This document shows, one piece after another, positions 34,955 through 43,542 of a stretch of DNA of 64,000 bases. Below the pieces are notes generated by a model. The model worked only from the letters and a program-made list of their open reading frames with translations. It made no database searches and had not been told where the DNA came from. The position numbers and the translations under genes were made by a program. The stretch's first letter is position 1. Every line of letters begins with the position of its first letter. Source of the DNA: JANMZO01 sp963763135 (lineage in GTDB: Bacteria; Actinomycetota; Acidimicrobiia; Acidimicrobiales; JANYDT01); assembly GCA_963763135.1 (NCBI GenBank), contig CAVXNJ010000012.1, positions 124,001-188,000 on the forward strand, read 5' to 3'.

Positions 34955-35704
34955 ATGCCAGCAACTTCATCGCCGCCGACTTTGTCGTTCCGGAATATTT
35001 CCATGCAGTTCCCTGATGGAACGCGCGCGATCAATGATGTTTCGTTTGATGTTTCAAAGGGAGAGTTTGTTACGGTCGTCGGGCCTTCCGGGTGTGGAAA
35101 ATCAACGCTTCTGAAAATTGCCTCGGGTCTACTCAAGCAGACCGGCGGATCTGTGGAGGTTAACCGGGACAACATTGGCTACGTCTTCCAAGACGCCACG
35201 CTGTTTCCGTGGCGAACCGTCCGTCGCAACGTCGAGTTGCTGATGGAACTGCACAACGTACCGAAAGAACAACGTACCGTCGAAGCGCAGCGGGCGATCG
35301 AACTCGTGGGCCTCAAAGGATTCGAGAACCACTACCCGAAGTCGCTGTCGGGCGGCATGAAGATGCGGGCTTCGCTGGCTCGCACGCTCACGCTGAAACC
35401 TCCGCTGTTCATGTTCGACGAGCCGTTCGGAGCCGTCGATGAAATCACGCGGGAGTATTTGAACGAAGAAACCCTCAAGCTCTTCCAGCAGGAGCAGTTT
35501 GCCGGGCTGTTCATTACCCACTCGATCAGCGAGGCGGTGTTCCTGTCCACGCGGGTTCTCGTCATGAGCGCCCGACCAGGTCGTATTGTGGAGTCCTACG
35601 ACGTCCCCTTCAGCTATCCGCGAGACCCGGAGCTTCGTTTTGATCCGGCATTCGCGGAACTGGCCGGTCATATCAGTCACGCACTCCGAGGAGCTCACGC
35701 ATGA
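34955..35704 (+). CDS. ABC importer ATP-binding protein (SsuB/TauB-like)
   Basis: ATPase of a nitrate/sulfonate/taurine-type importer, 249 residues. Walker A is GPSGCGKST, the Q-loop is in YVFQDATLFPWRTV, the signature is LSGGMKMRASLAR, Walker B is LFMFDEPFGAVD and the switch is THS. ATG 34955 is used, with GGGAG five bases upstream. It overlaps the permease start by 4 bp. This gene and the permease form the transport core for the divergently encoded binding protein. Confidence 0.92.
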   Translation: MPATSSPPTLSFRNISMQFPDGTRAINDVSFDVSKGEFVTVVGPSGCGKSTLLKIASGLLKQTGGSVEVNRDNIGYVFQDATLFPWRTVRRNVELLMELHNVPKEQRTVEAQRAIELVGLKGFENHYPKSLSGGMKMRASLARTLTLKPPLFMFDEPFGAVDEITREYLNEETLKLFQQEQFAGLFITHSISEAVFLSTRVLVMSARPGRIVESYDVPFSYPRDPELRFDPAFAELAGHISHALRGAHA

Positions 35705-36579
35705 ATTCCGCCTCCGACCTGGAAACTGCCGCAGTCATTCCCGGGGTTGCGGTTCTCCCCGACGATGCACCACCATCCGGTATCCGCAAACGTGAGGGCC
35801 TTGCGGGAATCGTGCTTCCGCCGGTGGTGCTTGGCGCCATCATTTTCGGGGCCTGGTACTTCGTAAGTTACGTCGTTCTCGACAAGGAGCGGCGGTTCCT
35901 GATGGAGCCTCCGCACAAGGTCTGGCAGAACGGCTTCGCCGACGGGCCGGCGTTTCGGGAGATGCTCAACGGTATGTGGTCCAGCGGCAAGGTCGCGGCG
36001 TCGGGCCTCGCCATCGCCATCGTTCTCGGGTTCGCGCTGGCGATCGCCATGAGCCAGTCGAAGCTGATCGAGCGCGCGGTGTTTCCGTACTCGGTCGTGC
36101 TGCAGTCGATGCCCATCCTGGCGATTGTTCCGCTCATCGGTTTCTGGTTCGGCTACGGGTTCAGTTCACGGGTGTTCGTCGCTGTGCTCATCGCGTTGTT
36201 TCCCATTGTCGTCAACACGCTGTTCGGTCTGACATCGGCCGACCAGGGAATGCACGATGTGCTTACCCTCCACGGCGCCGGTCGCCTCACGAGGCTCCGA
36301 AAGGTGCAGTTCCCGGCCGCGATGCCGGCCATCTTCGCCGGGCTTCGCATCTCCGCCGGGCTCGCCGTGATCGGAGCAATCGTCGGCGACTTCTTCTTCG
36401 GTCAGGGTGAGGTCGGAATCGGGCAGTTGCTGAAGCGCTACGCGGCGCAACTCGAAGGCGAGAAGCTGCTCGCCGCGGTCTTCCTGTCCTGCGGCATGGG
36501 TGTCGCGGTCTTCATGACATTCGGCTGGCTCAACAACCGCATGGTCGGCAAATGGGCGACGGTCTCACGAGGCAAGTAG
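35701..36579 (+). CDS. ABC importer permease (SsuC/TauC-like)
   Basis: Inner-membrane permease of 292 residues with about six transmembrane helices. The EAA-type cytoplasmic loop appears as HGAGRLTRLRKVQFPAAMPAIFAGLRISAG, written here only to its first part as a motif: GRLTRLRKVQFPAA. It overlaps the ATPase gene by 4 bp. Its 3' end overlaps the convergent DapA-like gene by 15 bp, so both stops lie inside each other's coding sequence. Confidence 0.9.
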   Translation: MNSASDLETAAVIPGVAVLPDDAPPSGIRKREGLAGIVLPPVVLGAIIFGAWYFVSYVVLDKERRFLMEPPHKVWQNGFADGPAFREMLNGMWSSGKVAASGLAIAIVLGFALAIAMSQSKLIERAVFPYSVVLQSMPILAIVPLIGFWFGYGFSSRVFVAVLIALFPIVVNTLFGLTSADQGMHDVLTLHGAGRLTRLRKVQFPAAMPAIFAGLRISAGLAVIGAIVGDFFFGQGEVGIGQLLKRYAAQLEGEKLLAAVFLSCGMGVAVFMTFGWLNNRMVGKWATVSRGK

Positions 36580-37494
36580 CCGAACCGACTCGATTGCTGC
36601 GTCAACCGTCGAAACGATGGCGTTCGTCGCGTCACCGGTGGCTCGGGCCATTGGTGCCCGCAGATCGGCCGTTCTGATCTCCCCGTAGTGATGGAGCGCG
36701 GCCTTCCAAACTGCCGGATTCGGTTCAGCGAACCCCGCCAGAACGACGGGTAGAAGCACCTCAGACAGTCTTCGGGCCCGGGCTAGATCGCCAATTGAAG
36801 CGGCGTGGATCATGTCCGCGAACTCCCTCGTGCAAACGTGAGCCGCAGCGGCGATGGCCCCGGCACCACCCATCATCATCATGGGCGCGATGTACGCGTC
36901 ATCACCTGAAAGCACCTGGAAACCATCGGGCGCGCCACGCAGGATTTCGAGGGTGTCCGAATCAAGACAGCCGACGGACTGCTTGATCCCAACGATGTTG
37001 TCGAACGCCGCCATCGTCATGATGTCCGATGCTCCGAACGCTCGACCCGTGCGGTACGGAACGTTGTAGGCGACAACGGGAACCGGACTCTCGGCAGCGA
37101 CCACCCGATAATGCTCGACGATCGCCGGGGTCGACGGTCGGGTGTAATACGGAACAACGACGAGCGCGGCGTGCACCCCCGGGGTCCCACACAGCTCCTG
37201 GGTCAACGCAATCGTCGCTCTCGTGCTGTTCGTGCCCGTGCCCACCATCAGCAGCCCACCAGCCGAGTTGCAGGTGTGCGCGGAGACCTCCACGACCTGC
37301 CGCTGCTCGTCATCGGTGAGGACCGCCGGTTCGCCGGTCGTGCCGAGCGCGACGATTCCACGTGCGCCGTCATCGAGCACCCGTCGACTCAAGCGCTCCA
37401 GCGCATCCAGATCAACGCGATCGTCTGCATCGAAAGGCGTTATGAGCGGAACCCATAGACCCCGCAGGTCGATTGGTGCTGTCGTGATTGTCAT
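36565..37494 (-). CDS. Dihydrodipicolinate synthase/N-acetylneuraminate lyase family aldolase
   Basis: Class I aldolase-type TIM barrel of 309 residues. The family signature appears as GTTGEPAVL near residue 50, YNVPYRTG near residue 145 with the catalytic Tyr, and the Schiff-base lysine in GIKQSVG near residue 174. True DapA is part of lysine synthesis, but no dap genes are near. The location among a LysR regulator, LarA-like gene and ABC importer points to a catabolic aldolase/lyase. It is divergent from the LysR gene, the usual arrangement for a regulator and its target. Confidence 0.88.
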   Translation of the reverse strand: MTITTAPIDLRGLWVPLITPFDADDRVDLDALERLSRRVLDDGARGIVALGTTGEPAVLTDDEQRQVVEVSAHTCNSAGGLLMVGTGTNSTRATIALTQELCGTPGVHAALVVVPYYTRPSTPAIVEHYRVVAAESPVPVVAYNVPYRTGRAFGASDIMTMAAFDNIVGIKQSVGCLDSDTLEILRGAPDGFQVLSGDDAYIAPMMMMGGAGAIAAAAHVCTREFADMIHAASIGDLARARRLSEVLLPVVLAGFAEPNPAVWKAALHHYGEIRTADLRAPMARATGDATNAIVSTVDAAIESVRLLAS

Positions 37495-37564
37495 GACCCA
37501 AGCATGCGGTGGTCGGACAGTAATGAACAGTTCTGATCTCTACCAACGACAGTAACGTTTTGTT

Positions 37565-38458
37565 ATGGACTTCGACACTGCTCGACTACGGGCCTTCCTA
37601 CAGGTCGCCGAACGGGGAACGGTCGCCGCGGCCGCGACGAAGTTGGGCTACACCGCGCCCGCAGTATCCCAACAGATCGGCAAGCTGGAGAACCAGCTCG
37701 GAACGACCCTGTTCGACCGTGTCGGTGGGCGGCTACGACTGAGCGCGACCGGCGAACATCTCGTTCCGATCGCGCGTCAGATGCTGGAGATCGCGGGGCT
37801 GGTTGAACATACGGCCGATGAGGTCGAGACGCGCCGACACGTCGTGATCGCCGGGTTCGCCTCCTCGGTCCACGCGCTGGTCGTTCCGGTTCTCCGGTCA
37901 CGACTGGCCAAGACGACGACGTTCGAGGTGCACGAGGCTGAAGACGAGGTTGCGCTTCGAGACCTGCGACTCGGGCATGTCGACATCGCGATCATCCAGG
38001 AGTACGACGGGGCGCCGGTGAACCGGTCGGATCGACTCACGTACAACGCACTTCTGAGCGACCGACTTCGTCTGATCCTGCCGCCGGAACACCCTTCGAC
38101 GGTCCGACTCGATCAACTCGGCGACACCGGATGGCTGGTCAACGGCGCGGGCACCCGCTGCGAGGAGGCGATGCAACAGGTGCTGGCCGCGGCCGGAATC
38201 ATTCCGCGCATCACCGGCCGGGTGGCCGACAACGCCACCCTCCTGGCGCTCGTCGCCGCCGGGCACGGGGCAACCATCGCCCCGGAGCTGGTCATCGCCG
38301 GGCAGCGAAAAGGCGTTACCGTCTCACGAGCCGACCTCAAGACTCGCCGCACCATCCTCGGTGTTACACGGTCCGCGGTGACGGCCGGGCTGGAACCGGT
38401 GCTCAAACAGCTGGCGGTCGCCGCGTCCTCGTCGCTCCGAAGGCCGCGGGCACAGTGA
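37565..38458 (+). CDS. LysR-family transcriptional regulator
   Basis: Regulator of 297 residues. The N-terminal winged helix (LRAFLQVAERGTVAAAATKLGYTAPAVSQQIGKLE) is clear from its first 15 residues, LRAFLQVAERGTVAA, and the C-terminal two-lobe effector domain follows. It is divergent from the DapA-like gene with a 70-bp shared promoter, and 42 bp upstream of the LarA-like gene on its own strand. It is the most likely local regulator of both. The effector is unknown. Confidence 0.93.
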   Translation: MDFDTARLRAFLQVAERGTVAAAATKLGYTAPAVSQQIGKLENQLGTTLFDRVGGRLRLSATGEHLVPIARQMLEIAGLVEHTADEVETRRHVVIAGFASSVHALVVPVLRSRLAKTTTFEVHEAEDEVALRDLRLGHVDIAIIQEYDGAPVNRSDRLTYNALLSDRLRLILPPEHPSTVRLDQLGDTGWLVNGAGTRCEEAMQQVLAAAGIIPRITGRVADNATLLALVAAGHGATIAPELVIAGQRKGVTVSRADLKTRRTILGVTRSAVTAGLEPVLKQLAVAASSSLRRPRAQ

Positions 38459-38500
38459 TGGAAGGCCTCGTAACGCGACGAGGACGACTACGGTTGAGAC

Positions 38501-39760
38501 ATGTCTGAGTCAAGCGGATTCGCCTCAATGCTCGCCGGTGTTCAACTGCCGTTTCACCGGGATCTGACGGTGCCGGAACTGCGGCACGTGAAGCTCGACG
38601 CCCCCACGGGAACACCGGTCCGTGATATCCGTTCCGCGGCTTCAAACGCCATCAAGGAGCAGTTCGACGGGAAGATCCGAGCCGGCGCCACGGTGGCCGT
38701 CGGGGCCGGGAGTCGGGGGCTGACCGGACGCGTCGAGATGCTGGCCGGAACCGTCGAGGGCCTACGTTCACTCGGCGCCGAGCCGTTCGTTGTTCCGGCC
38801 ATGGGGAGCCACGGTGGCGGTCTGGCTGACGGACAGCGCGAAGTTCTGTCGAGCTACGGGATCACCGAGGAATCCGTTGGCGCCGAGATCCGGGCCACGA
38901 TGGAAACCGTCGAAGTGGCGCGCACCGTCAATGGCATGCCGATGTTTCTCGACACCCACGCCGCATCAGCCGACTACTTCCTTCCCGTGAATCGGATCAA
39001 GCCGCACACCTGCTTCACCGGTCCGGTGGAGAGCGGACTGAGCAAGATGGCCGTCGTCGGTTTCGGCAAGCAACCCGGTGCCGCGCAGATCCATGCCCGT
39101 GGTCCGGAAGCGATGCGCAACCTGATGCTCGACGGTATCGCTGCGCTGCGCGACAGCGGCCGGCTTCTCGGTGGTGTCGCCACCATCGAGAACGGATCGG
39201 GCGAAGTCGTGGTCGTGGAGGCCCTCGCCGGGTCCGACATCGGATCGACCCGCGAGATCGAACTCACCGACCTCGCCCGAACCTTTGTGCCGCACCTGCC
39301 GTTCGCGGCAATCGATGTTCTCATCGTGGAACAGGTGGGGAAGGACATCAGCGGCGTTGGTATCGACCCGAACGTCTCCGGGCGGTACTGGATCAACGGC
39401 CTCGAGGGCGACGGGAGTGTGGCAGCGATCGTTGTCCTTGACATCACCGATGTGAGCCACGGCAACGCTCTCGGCATCGGTCTCGCCGACTTCACCACGA
39501 TCAAGGTCGCGGAGAAGATCGACTGGCAGAAGACCTACGTCAACTGCTTCACCGCTGGTCCGGCCGGGCTCCGCCGATCCCGGCTACCCATGGTCCTTCC
39601 CACCGAGGACGACGCGATCAAAGCCGCGCTGTCGATGTGCGGCCGCCCGGTGAATGAACCGAAACGCGTCGTGCGCATCAAATCAACGCTGCATCTGACC
39701 GAGATCTGGGTCAGCGACGAACTCGTGTCGGAACTTCCCGCCGGATCCACCGTCCTCTGA
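38501..39760 (+). CDS. LarA-like (DUF2088) nickel-pincer-type isomerase homologue
   Basis: Protein of 419 residues in the lactate racemase catalytic-subunit superfamily. It has GAGSRGLTGR, a PAMGSHGGG loop with histidine, and NRIKPHTCFTG, where LarA carries its conserved histidines and lysine for the nickel-pincer nucleotide. The start ATG 38501 lies 42 bp after the LysR gene. Lactate is unlikely to be the substrate, since several LarA subgroups act on other 2-hydroxyacids. No LarB/C/E cofactor genes are in the window. The 60-bp hairpin repeat array begins 20 bp after its stop. Confidence 0.75.
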   Translation: MSESSGFASMLAGVQLPFHRDLTVPELRHVKLDAPTGTPVRDIRSAASNAIKEQFDGKIRAGATVAVGAGSRGLTGRVEMLAGTVEGLRSLGAEPFVVPAMGSHGGGLADGQREVLSSYGITEESVGAEIRATMETVEVARTVNGMPMFLDTHAASADYFLPVNRIKPHTCFTGPVESGLSKMAVVGFGKQPGAAQIHARGPEAMRNLMLDGIAALRDSGRLLGGVATIENGSGEVVVVEALAGSDIGSTREIELTDLARTFVPHLPFAAIDVLIVEQVGKDISGVGIDPNVSGRYWINGLEGDGSVAAIVVLDITDVSHGNALGIGLADFTTIKVAEKIDWQKTYVNCFTAGPAGLRRSRLPMVLPTEDDAIKAALSMCGRPVNEPKRVVRIKSTLHLTEIWVSDELVSELPAGSTVL

Positions 39761-39780
39761 CTTGGCTCACATCCGACGAC

Positions 39781-40202
39781 CCCACGTTCATGTAGCCGCA
39801 ACTGCTGCCCCGTGGCATCTTCGGCCACACGTTCGCCAACCCCACGTTCATGTAGCCGTAACTGCTGCCCCGTGGCATCTTCGGCCACACGTTCGACAAC
39901 CCCACGTTCATGTAGCCATAACTGCTACCCCGTGGCATCTTCGCCCACACGTTCGCCCAACCCCACGTTCATGTAGCCGTAACTGCTGCCCCGTGACATC
40001 TTCGGCCACACGTTCGCCAACCCCACGTTCATGTAGCCGTAACTGCTGCCCCGTGGCATCTTTGGCTACATGTTCGCCCAACCCCACGTTCATGTAGCCA
40101 TAACTGCTACCCCGTGGCATCTTCGGCCACACGTTCGCCAACCCCACGTTCATGTAGCCGTAACTGCTACCCCGTGACATCTTCGGCTACATGTTCGACA
40201 AC
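39781..40202. repeat. Seven-copy 60-61-bp hairpin repeat array
   Basis: Seven tandem units start at 39781, 39841, 39901, 39962, 40022, 40083 and 40143. Each begins CCCACGTTCATGTAGCC and ends near GTTCG. Inner arms CATGTAGCCG and CGGCYACAYG can pair; copies 5 and 7 have the TACATG form that restores Watson-Crick pairing. On the minus strand the others pair through G-U. Units contain no conserved open frame. The array fills the gap between the convergent LarA-like and P450 genes and is related to the two-copy locus at 15338. Confidence 0.95.
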
Positions 40203-40214
40203 ACAACACCGTGT

Positions 40215-41477
40215 TCAGAGCGTCGCCGGAAGACGCTTGATCGCATTGAGACCCATCGACAGAACCCGCTCGGGTTCGCCGGTGATCTGCAGCTCCGGGG
40301 TCCGACGCCGAATAGCGTCGAACATCACCACGATCTCCCGACGAGCCAGGTTGGCCCCAAGACAGAAGTGTGGGCCTCCCCCGCCGTACCCGACCTGTTG
40401 CGGCGTGGTCGGCCGGGTCACGTCGAATGCGTCGGGATTGGCAAACACGTCACCATCGCGGTTCGCCGACGGATACCACATCGCCACCTTCTCCCCCGCC
40501 GCAAGTGGCACACCTTGAATGACGACATCTTCGGTGAGAACCCGGCACATGTTGGAGATCGGAGTTTCGTATCGCACGATCTCCTCGGCGGCATTCCATG
40601 CGTACGTAGCAAAATCGTCGAACCAGATTCGGCGCTGATCCTGGAACTGGGTCAGGAGTCGCATCCCGTGGCTGATCGCATTCCGCGTCGTCTCGTTGCC
40701 GGCCGACACCAGCAGGATGAAGAAATTGGCGAAGTCCTTCGTTGAAAGCCGCTCCCCATCAACAGTCGCGTCCATGAGTACGGAGGCCAGGTCATCACGT
40801 GGATGGGCGCGACGGTCATTGGCGAGTCGAAGCGAGTACTCGGCCAGTTCGGCCAGGGCGCGGGCCGATGCTTCGACGCCTACCGCAGGGTCGTCTGGGC
40901 TCACGACAGCATTCGTCCAATCGAAAATGAGATGGTGCTCGTCGGCCGGAACCCCGATCATGTCGCAGATCGCCTGAAGTGGCAGTCGGGCCGCGACTTC
41001 GCCGACGAAGTCGAACTCGCTTCCGTCGCCGAACCGGTCGAGCACGTCGTCGATGATCTCGTTGGCCTTGTCGGTGAGCGCGGCGTCGAGTTTCGCCACC
41101 TGCTTTGGGGTGAACCCGGCCGACACGAGCCGACGGAGCCGTGAGTGCTGCGGGTCATCCATGTTGATCATCGACGGATAGAACTCACCCAGTTCCTCAG
41201 GCATCTCCTCGATGTCGATCGTGACCCCGGAACAGTACGTTGACGAGTTACGACTGGCGTTCCACACATCCACGTAGCGGGTCAACGCCCAGAACCCGGT
41301 GCACGACCGGGAGAACTCCGTCGTTATAGGCGGGTAGTAGCGAACCGGCGTCGACCGGCGCAACTCGGCGAAGACCGCATGCCGAAACTCGGGCGCAGCC
41401 CGCCAAAATGCCGAGTCGGCCAGATGCACCCTGTCGAGGTCAACCGCCGTCTGTTCGTTCGCTGAAATGCCGGGCAT
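40215..41477 (-). CDS. Cytochrome P450 (first)
   Basis: Soluble heme monooxygenase of about 420 residues. The I-helix is SAGNETTRNAI, the K-helix ExxR is in EEIVRYETPI, and the heme-cysteine loop is GGGPHFCLGANLA. The start is ATG 41477 with GGAG upstream; the open frame before it is not coding in appearance. Redox partners (ferredoxin, reductase) are not in the window. Substrate unknown; it lies 79 bp downstream of a PhyH-type dioxygenase gene on the same strand and could share its transcript. The hairpin array follows its stop. Confidence 0.93.
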   Translation of the reverse strand: MPGISANEQTAVDLDRVHLADSAFWRAAPEFRHAVFAELRRSTPVRYYPPITTEFSRSCTGFWALTRYVDVWNASRNSSTYCSGVTIDIEEMPEELGEFYPSMINMDDPQHSRLRRLVSAGFTPKQVAKLDAALTDKANEIIDDVLDRFGDGSEFDFVGEVAARLPLQAICDMIGVPADEHHLIFDWTNAVVSPDDPAVGVEASARALAELAEYSLRLANDRRAHPRDDLASVLMDATVDGERLSTKDFANFFILLVSAGNETTRNAISHGMRLLTQFQDQRRIWFDDFATYAWNAAEEIVRYETPISNMCRVLTEDVVIQGVPLAAGEKVAMWYPSANRDGDVFANPDAFDVTRPTTPQQVGYGGGGPHFCLGANLARREIVVMFDAIRRRTPELQITGEPERVLSMGLNAIKRLPATL

Positions 41478-41556
41478 GTGCTCTCCTTCGTTGGTTTCGG
41501 TGGACTTCTGCGTCTCGTCTCGTGCCCACCAAACCGCGGGTGGTGCTGCTGGCCGG

Positions 41557-42387
41557 CTACGCAAGGGTTTCGAACCCGGCCACCGTCTCGTCGGCGGCCG
41601 GGTTCAGAAACACGCGGGCTTCACCGTCGTGGCGATCGGCGCGGGCCAGGATCTCAGAATCGGCGAGAAGCGCGATAGGCCGGTACCGGGGATGGTGATG
41701 ATCGAGGTAGGGGTCGTTGGCCCGGGTGTTGTAGGCCACGAGCAATAGGTGACGATCGGTATCGGAATGGTTCGGGGCCGACGTGTGCAGCGTATTCGAG
41801 TGGAAGAACATCACGTCGCCGGGGACGGCTTCGAACGCGACGCGGGGAAGTCGCTTCTCGGCCTCCAGCACGCGTGCCGGATCGGCACCGGTCTGCTGGC
41901 CGACAAACCCGTGGTTCACACGTCCCATCCGGTGTGATCCGGCCAAGACGTTCAGGCATCCGTTGTCGGCGTTGTTCACCGTGAGCGGCACGGCCACGGT
42001 CAACATGTCAGGGCACAGACACCCGTTTGAATACCAGTACCCGTAGTCCTGATGCCAGACCCAGGTGCCGCCTGATCCCGGGCGCTTCATCGTGATCTTG
42101 GAGTGGTAGTGGTACACCTCGCCGCCGAGGAGTCGCTCCGCCGAACGCACGAGGCGCTCACCCCGGGCGATTGCGCCGAACGAGTCTTCACCGGGTTCGT
42201 TCCAAAGAGCGATCTCGGTGGCCCCGCCCATGCCGTCGTCAACTCCGTATGCACGCGTACGAATTGCCGAATCGACGTTGAAGGAATTCAGGAGCGCGGC
42301 GACTTCCTGTTCCGTAAAGAAGCTCCGCTTGATCACAAAGCCATCGCGGGCAAACGATGCAACATCGGAGTCGTCTACCAAAGTCAT
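41557..42387 (-). CDS. PhyH-family dioxygenase, ectoine-hydroxylase-like
   Basis: Fe(II)/2OG oxygenase of 276 residues. Metal ligands are His/Asp in WHQDYGYW and His in NTLHTSAPN; the C-terminal Arg follows in DRHLLLVAYNTR. The SHRMGRVNHG segment after GCLNVLAG is typical of the PhyH family. The start ATG 42387 is 24 bp from an ATTGA-N5-TCAAT operator copy, shared with the divergent PhyH gene on the other side. It lies upstream of the P450 and is probably cotranscribed with it. Confidence 0.9.
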   Translation of the reverse strand: MTLVDDSDVASFARDGFVIKRSFFTEQEVAALLNSFNVDSAIRTRAYGVDDGMGGATEIALWNEPGEDSFGAIARGERLVRSAERLLGGEVYHYHSKITMKRPGSGGTWVWHQDYGYWYSNGCLCPDMLTVAVPLTVNNADNGCLNVLAGSHRMGRVNHGFVGQQTGADPARVLEAEKRLPRVAFEAVPGDVMFFHSNTLHTSAPNHSDTDRHLLLVAYNTRANDPYLDHHHPRYRPIALLADSEILARADRHDGEARVFLNPAADETVAGFETLA

Positions 42388-42410
42388 GGGTGACGAACCT
42401 ACCGCGGAGT

Positions 42411-42425
42411 ATTGACAAGATCAAT
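42411..42425. promoter_or_regulatory. Operator-like inverted repeat ATTGA-N5-TCAAT
   Basis: ATTGACAAGATCAAT in the 73-bp divergent promoter between two PhyH-like genes. It is followed by GTCCA, as at 34812. Its central position fits simultaneous control of both genes. Confidence 0.6.
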
Positions 42426-42460
42426 GTCCAAAGTCGCGACAAGTCGGTATCATCGCGACC

Positions 42461-43435
42461 ATGGATACCGCAACGGATCACGTCGGGGACCAGAAGATCG
42501 GCCCCGATCTCACCAACGGGGTGTCAATCCCCAGACGGCCACTGAGCGCCCGGGCCCAACAGTTTGTCGATTCGGGGTTTCTGGCCGTTGAGGGACTCGT
42601 CGACGCGGAACTGCGCGATGCCATCAGCGCTGAGATTCCGAAGTTCGCCCGCAACGAGTACCCGGTGTCCAACCCGATCGATGTACCGCCCGATGCGACC
42701 GACGCTGAAGCCGCAGAGCAGATCCTGGCGGTTCACTTCCCTCACTTCGTCTCCGACATCATGAGGTCGACGATTCAGCACCCGGGAATCGTGGATGTCC
42801 TGCAGGACGTCACCGCCGCCCACCTCGCCCACTGGGATGGTTCGGTCAAGTGCATGCAGTCGATGCTGTTCGCCAAGCCACCGGGGCTGCAGGGTCAGGC
42901 TTGGCACCAGGACGAGAGGTACATACCAACCCGCGACCGCTCGCTTATCGGAGCCTGGATCGCGCTCGACGACGCGACGATCGACAACGGCTGTCTCTGG
43001 GTGCTGCCCGGCTCGCATCGCCACGGTTACCTGTGGCCGACGAAGGACCACCAACGACCCGACGAGTTCGACTCGGCCGATGAGGCGTACGGCTTCGACG
43101 ATGCAAACGCGGTCGCCGTCGAAGTCCCGGCCGGAAGCGTCGTGTTCTTCAACGGCTACCTCCTGCATCGCTCGCTGCGCAACCGTTCGCAGAGGTTTCG
43201 ACGCGCTCTGGTCAACCACTACTGCAACGCGTGGTCGCTCCTCCCGTGGACCGCGACACCTCAACCGCCGGTCACCATCGGACGAATCGCGATGCTCGAC
43301 TATCGCGGCATCGTGCCCGTGGGCCGAGACCCCTACGAAGACCGCGGGCGAACGCCCGACCCCGACTCCGTCTTTCTACGCCCGTATCTGCCGACGCATT
43401 CCTGGCCGACCGGAACGGTGAAGGGCGTGAGCTAA
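42461..43435 (+). CDS. PhyH-family dioxygenase (third)
   Basis: Fe(II)/2OG oxygenase of 324 residues. Metal ligands are in WHQDERYIP and YLLHRSLRN; the following RRALVNHY provides the 2OG arginine. The N-terminal 40 residues are an unstructured leader. It is divergent from the second PhyH gene and converges on the XRE-cupin regulator gene, with an inverted repeat between the two stops. It belongs to the same local set as the P450 and flavin enzymes; substrate unknown. Confidence 0.9.
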   Translation: MDTATDHVGDQKIGPDLTNGVSIPRRPLSARAQQFVDSGFLAVEGLVDAELRDAISAEIPKFARNEYPVSNPIDVPPDATDAEAAEQILAVHFPHFVSDIMRSTIQHPGIVDVLQDVTAAHLAHWDGSVKCMQSMLFAKPPGLQGQAWHQDERYIPTRDRSLIGAWIALDDATIDNGCLWVLPGSHRHGYLWPTKDHQRPDEFDSADEAYGFDDANAVAVEVPAGSVVFFNGYLLHRSLRNRSQRFRRALVNHYCNAWSLLPWTATPQPPVTIGRIAMLDYRGIVPVGRDPYEDRGRTPDPDSVFLRPYLPTHSWPTGTVKGVS

Positions 43436-43470
43436 CGCGGGCGCGGACGTCACTCGACGTTGTGCCTCCG

Positions 43471-43521
43471 CGACGTTTGGATGTTTGTGTTCGGTGGGCG
43501 AACAGATTCCTCCAAACGTCG
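43471..43521. terminator. Two-tier inverted repeat between convergent genes
   Basis: Outer arms CGACGTTTGGA (43471-43481) and TCCAAACGTCG (43511-43521); inner arms TGTTCG (43488-43493) and CGAACA (43499-43504). It is centred between the stops of the third PhyH gene and the XRE regulator. It probably acts as a bidirectional terminator or a cruciform-forming element. Confidence 0.55.
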
Positions 43522-43542
43522 GTGTTGCTCACCGTGCGCGAA

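Noticed and set aside
39711..40180. Short open frames across the 60-bp array that repeat the same peptide
   Set aside because: The period of 60-61 bp breaks frame and there is no conserved start or family match.
39781..40202. Seven-copy array considered as a CRISPR
   Set aside because: Units abut directly with no unique spacers, arms pair as a hairpin, and no cas genes are near.
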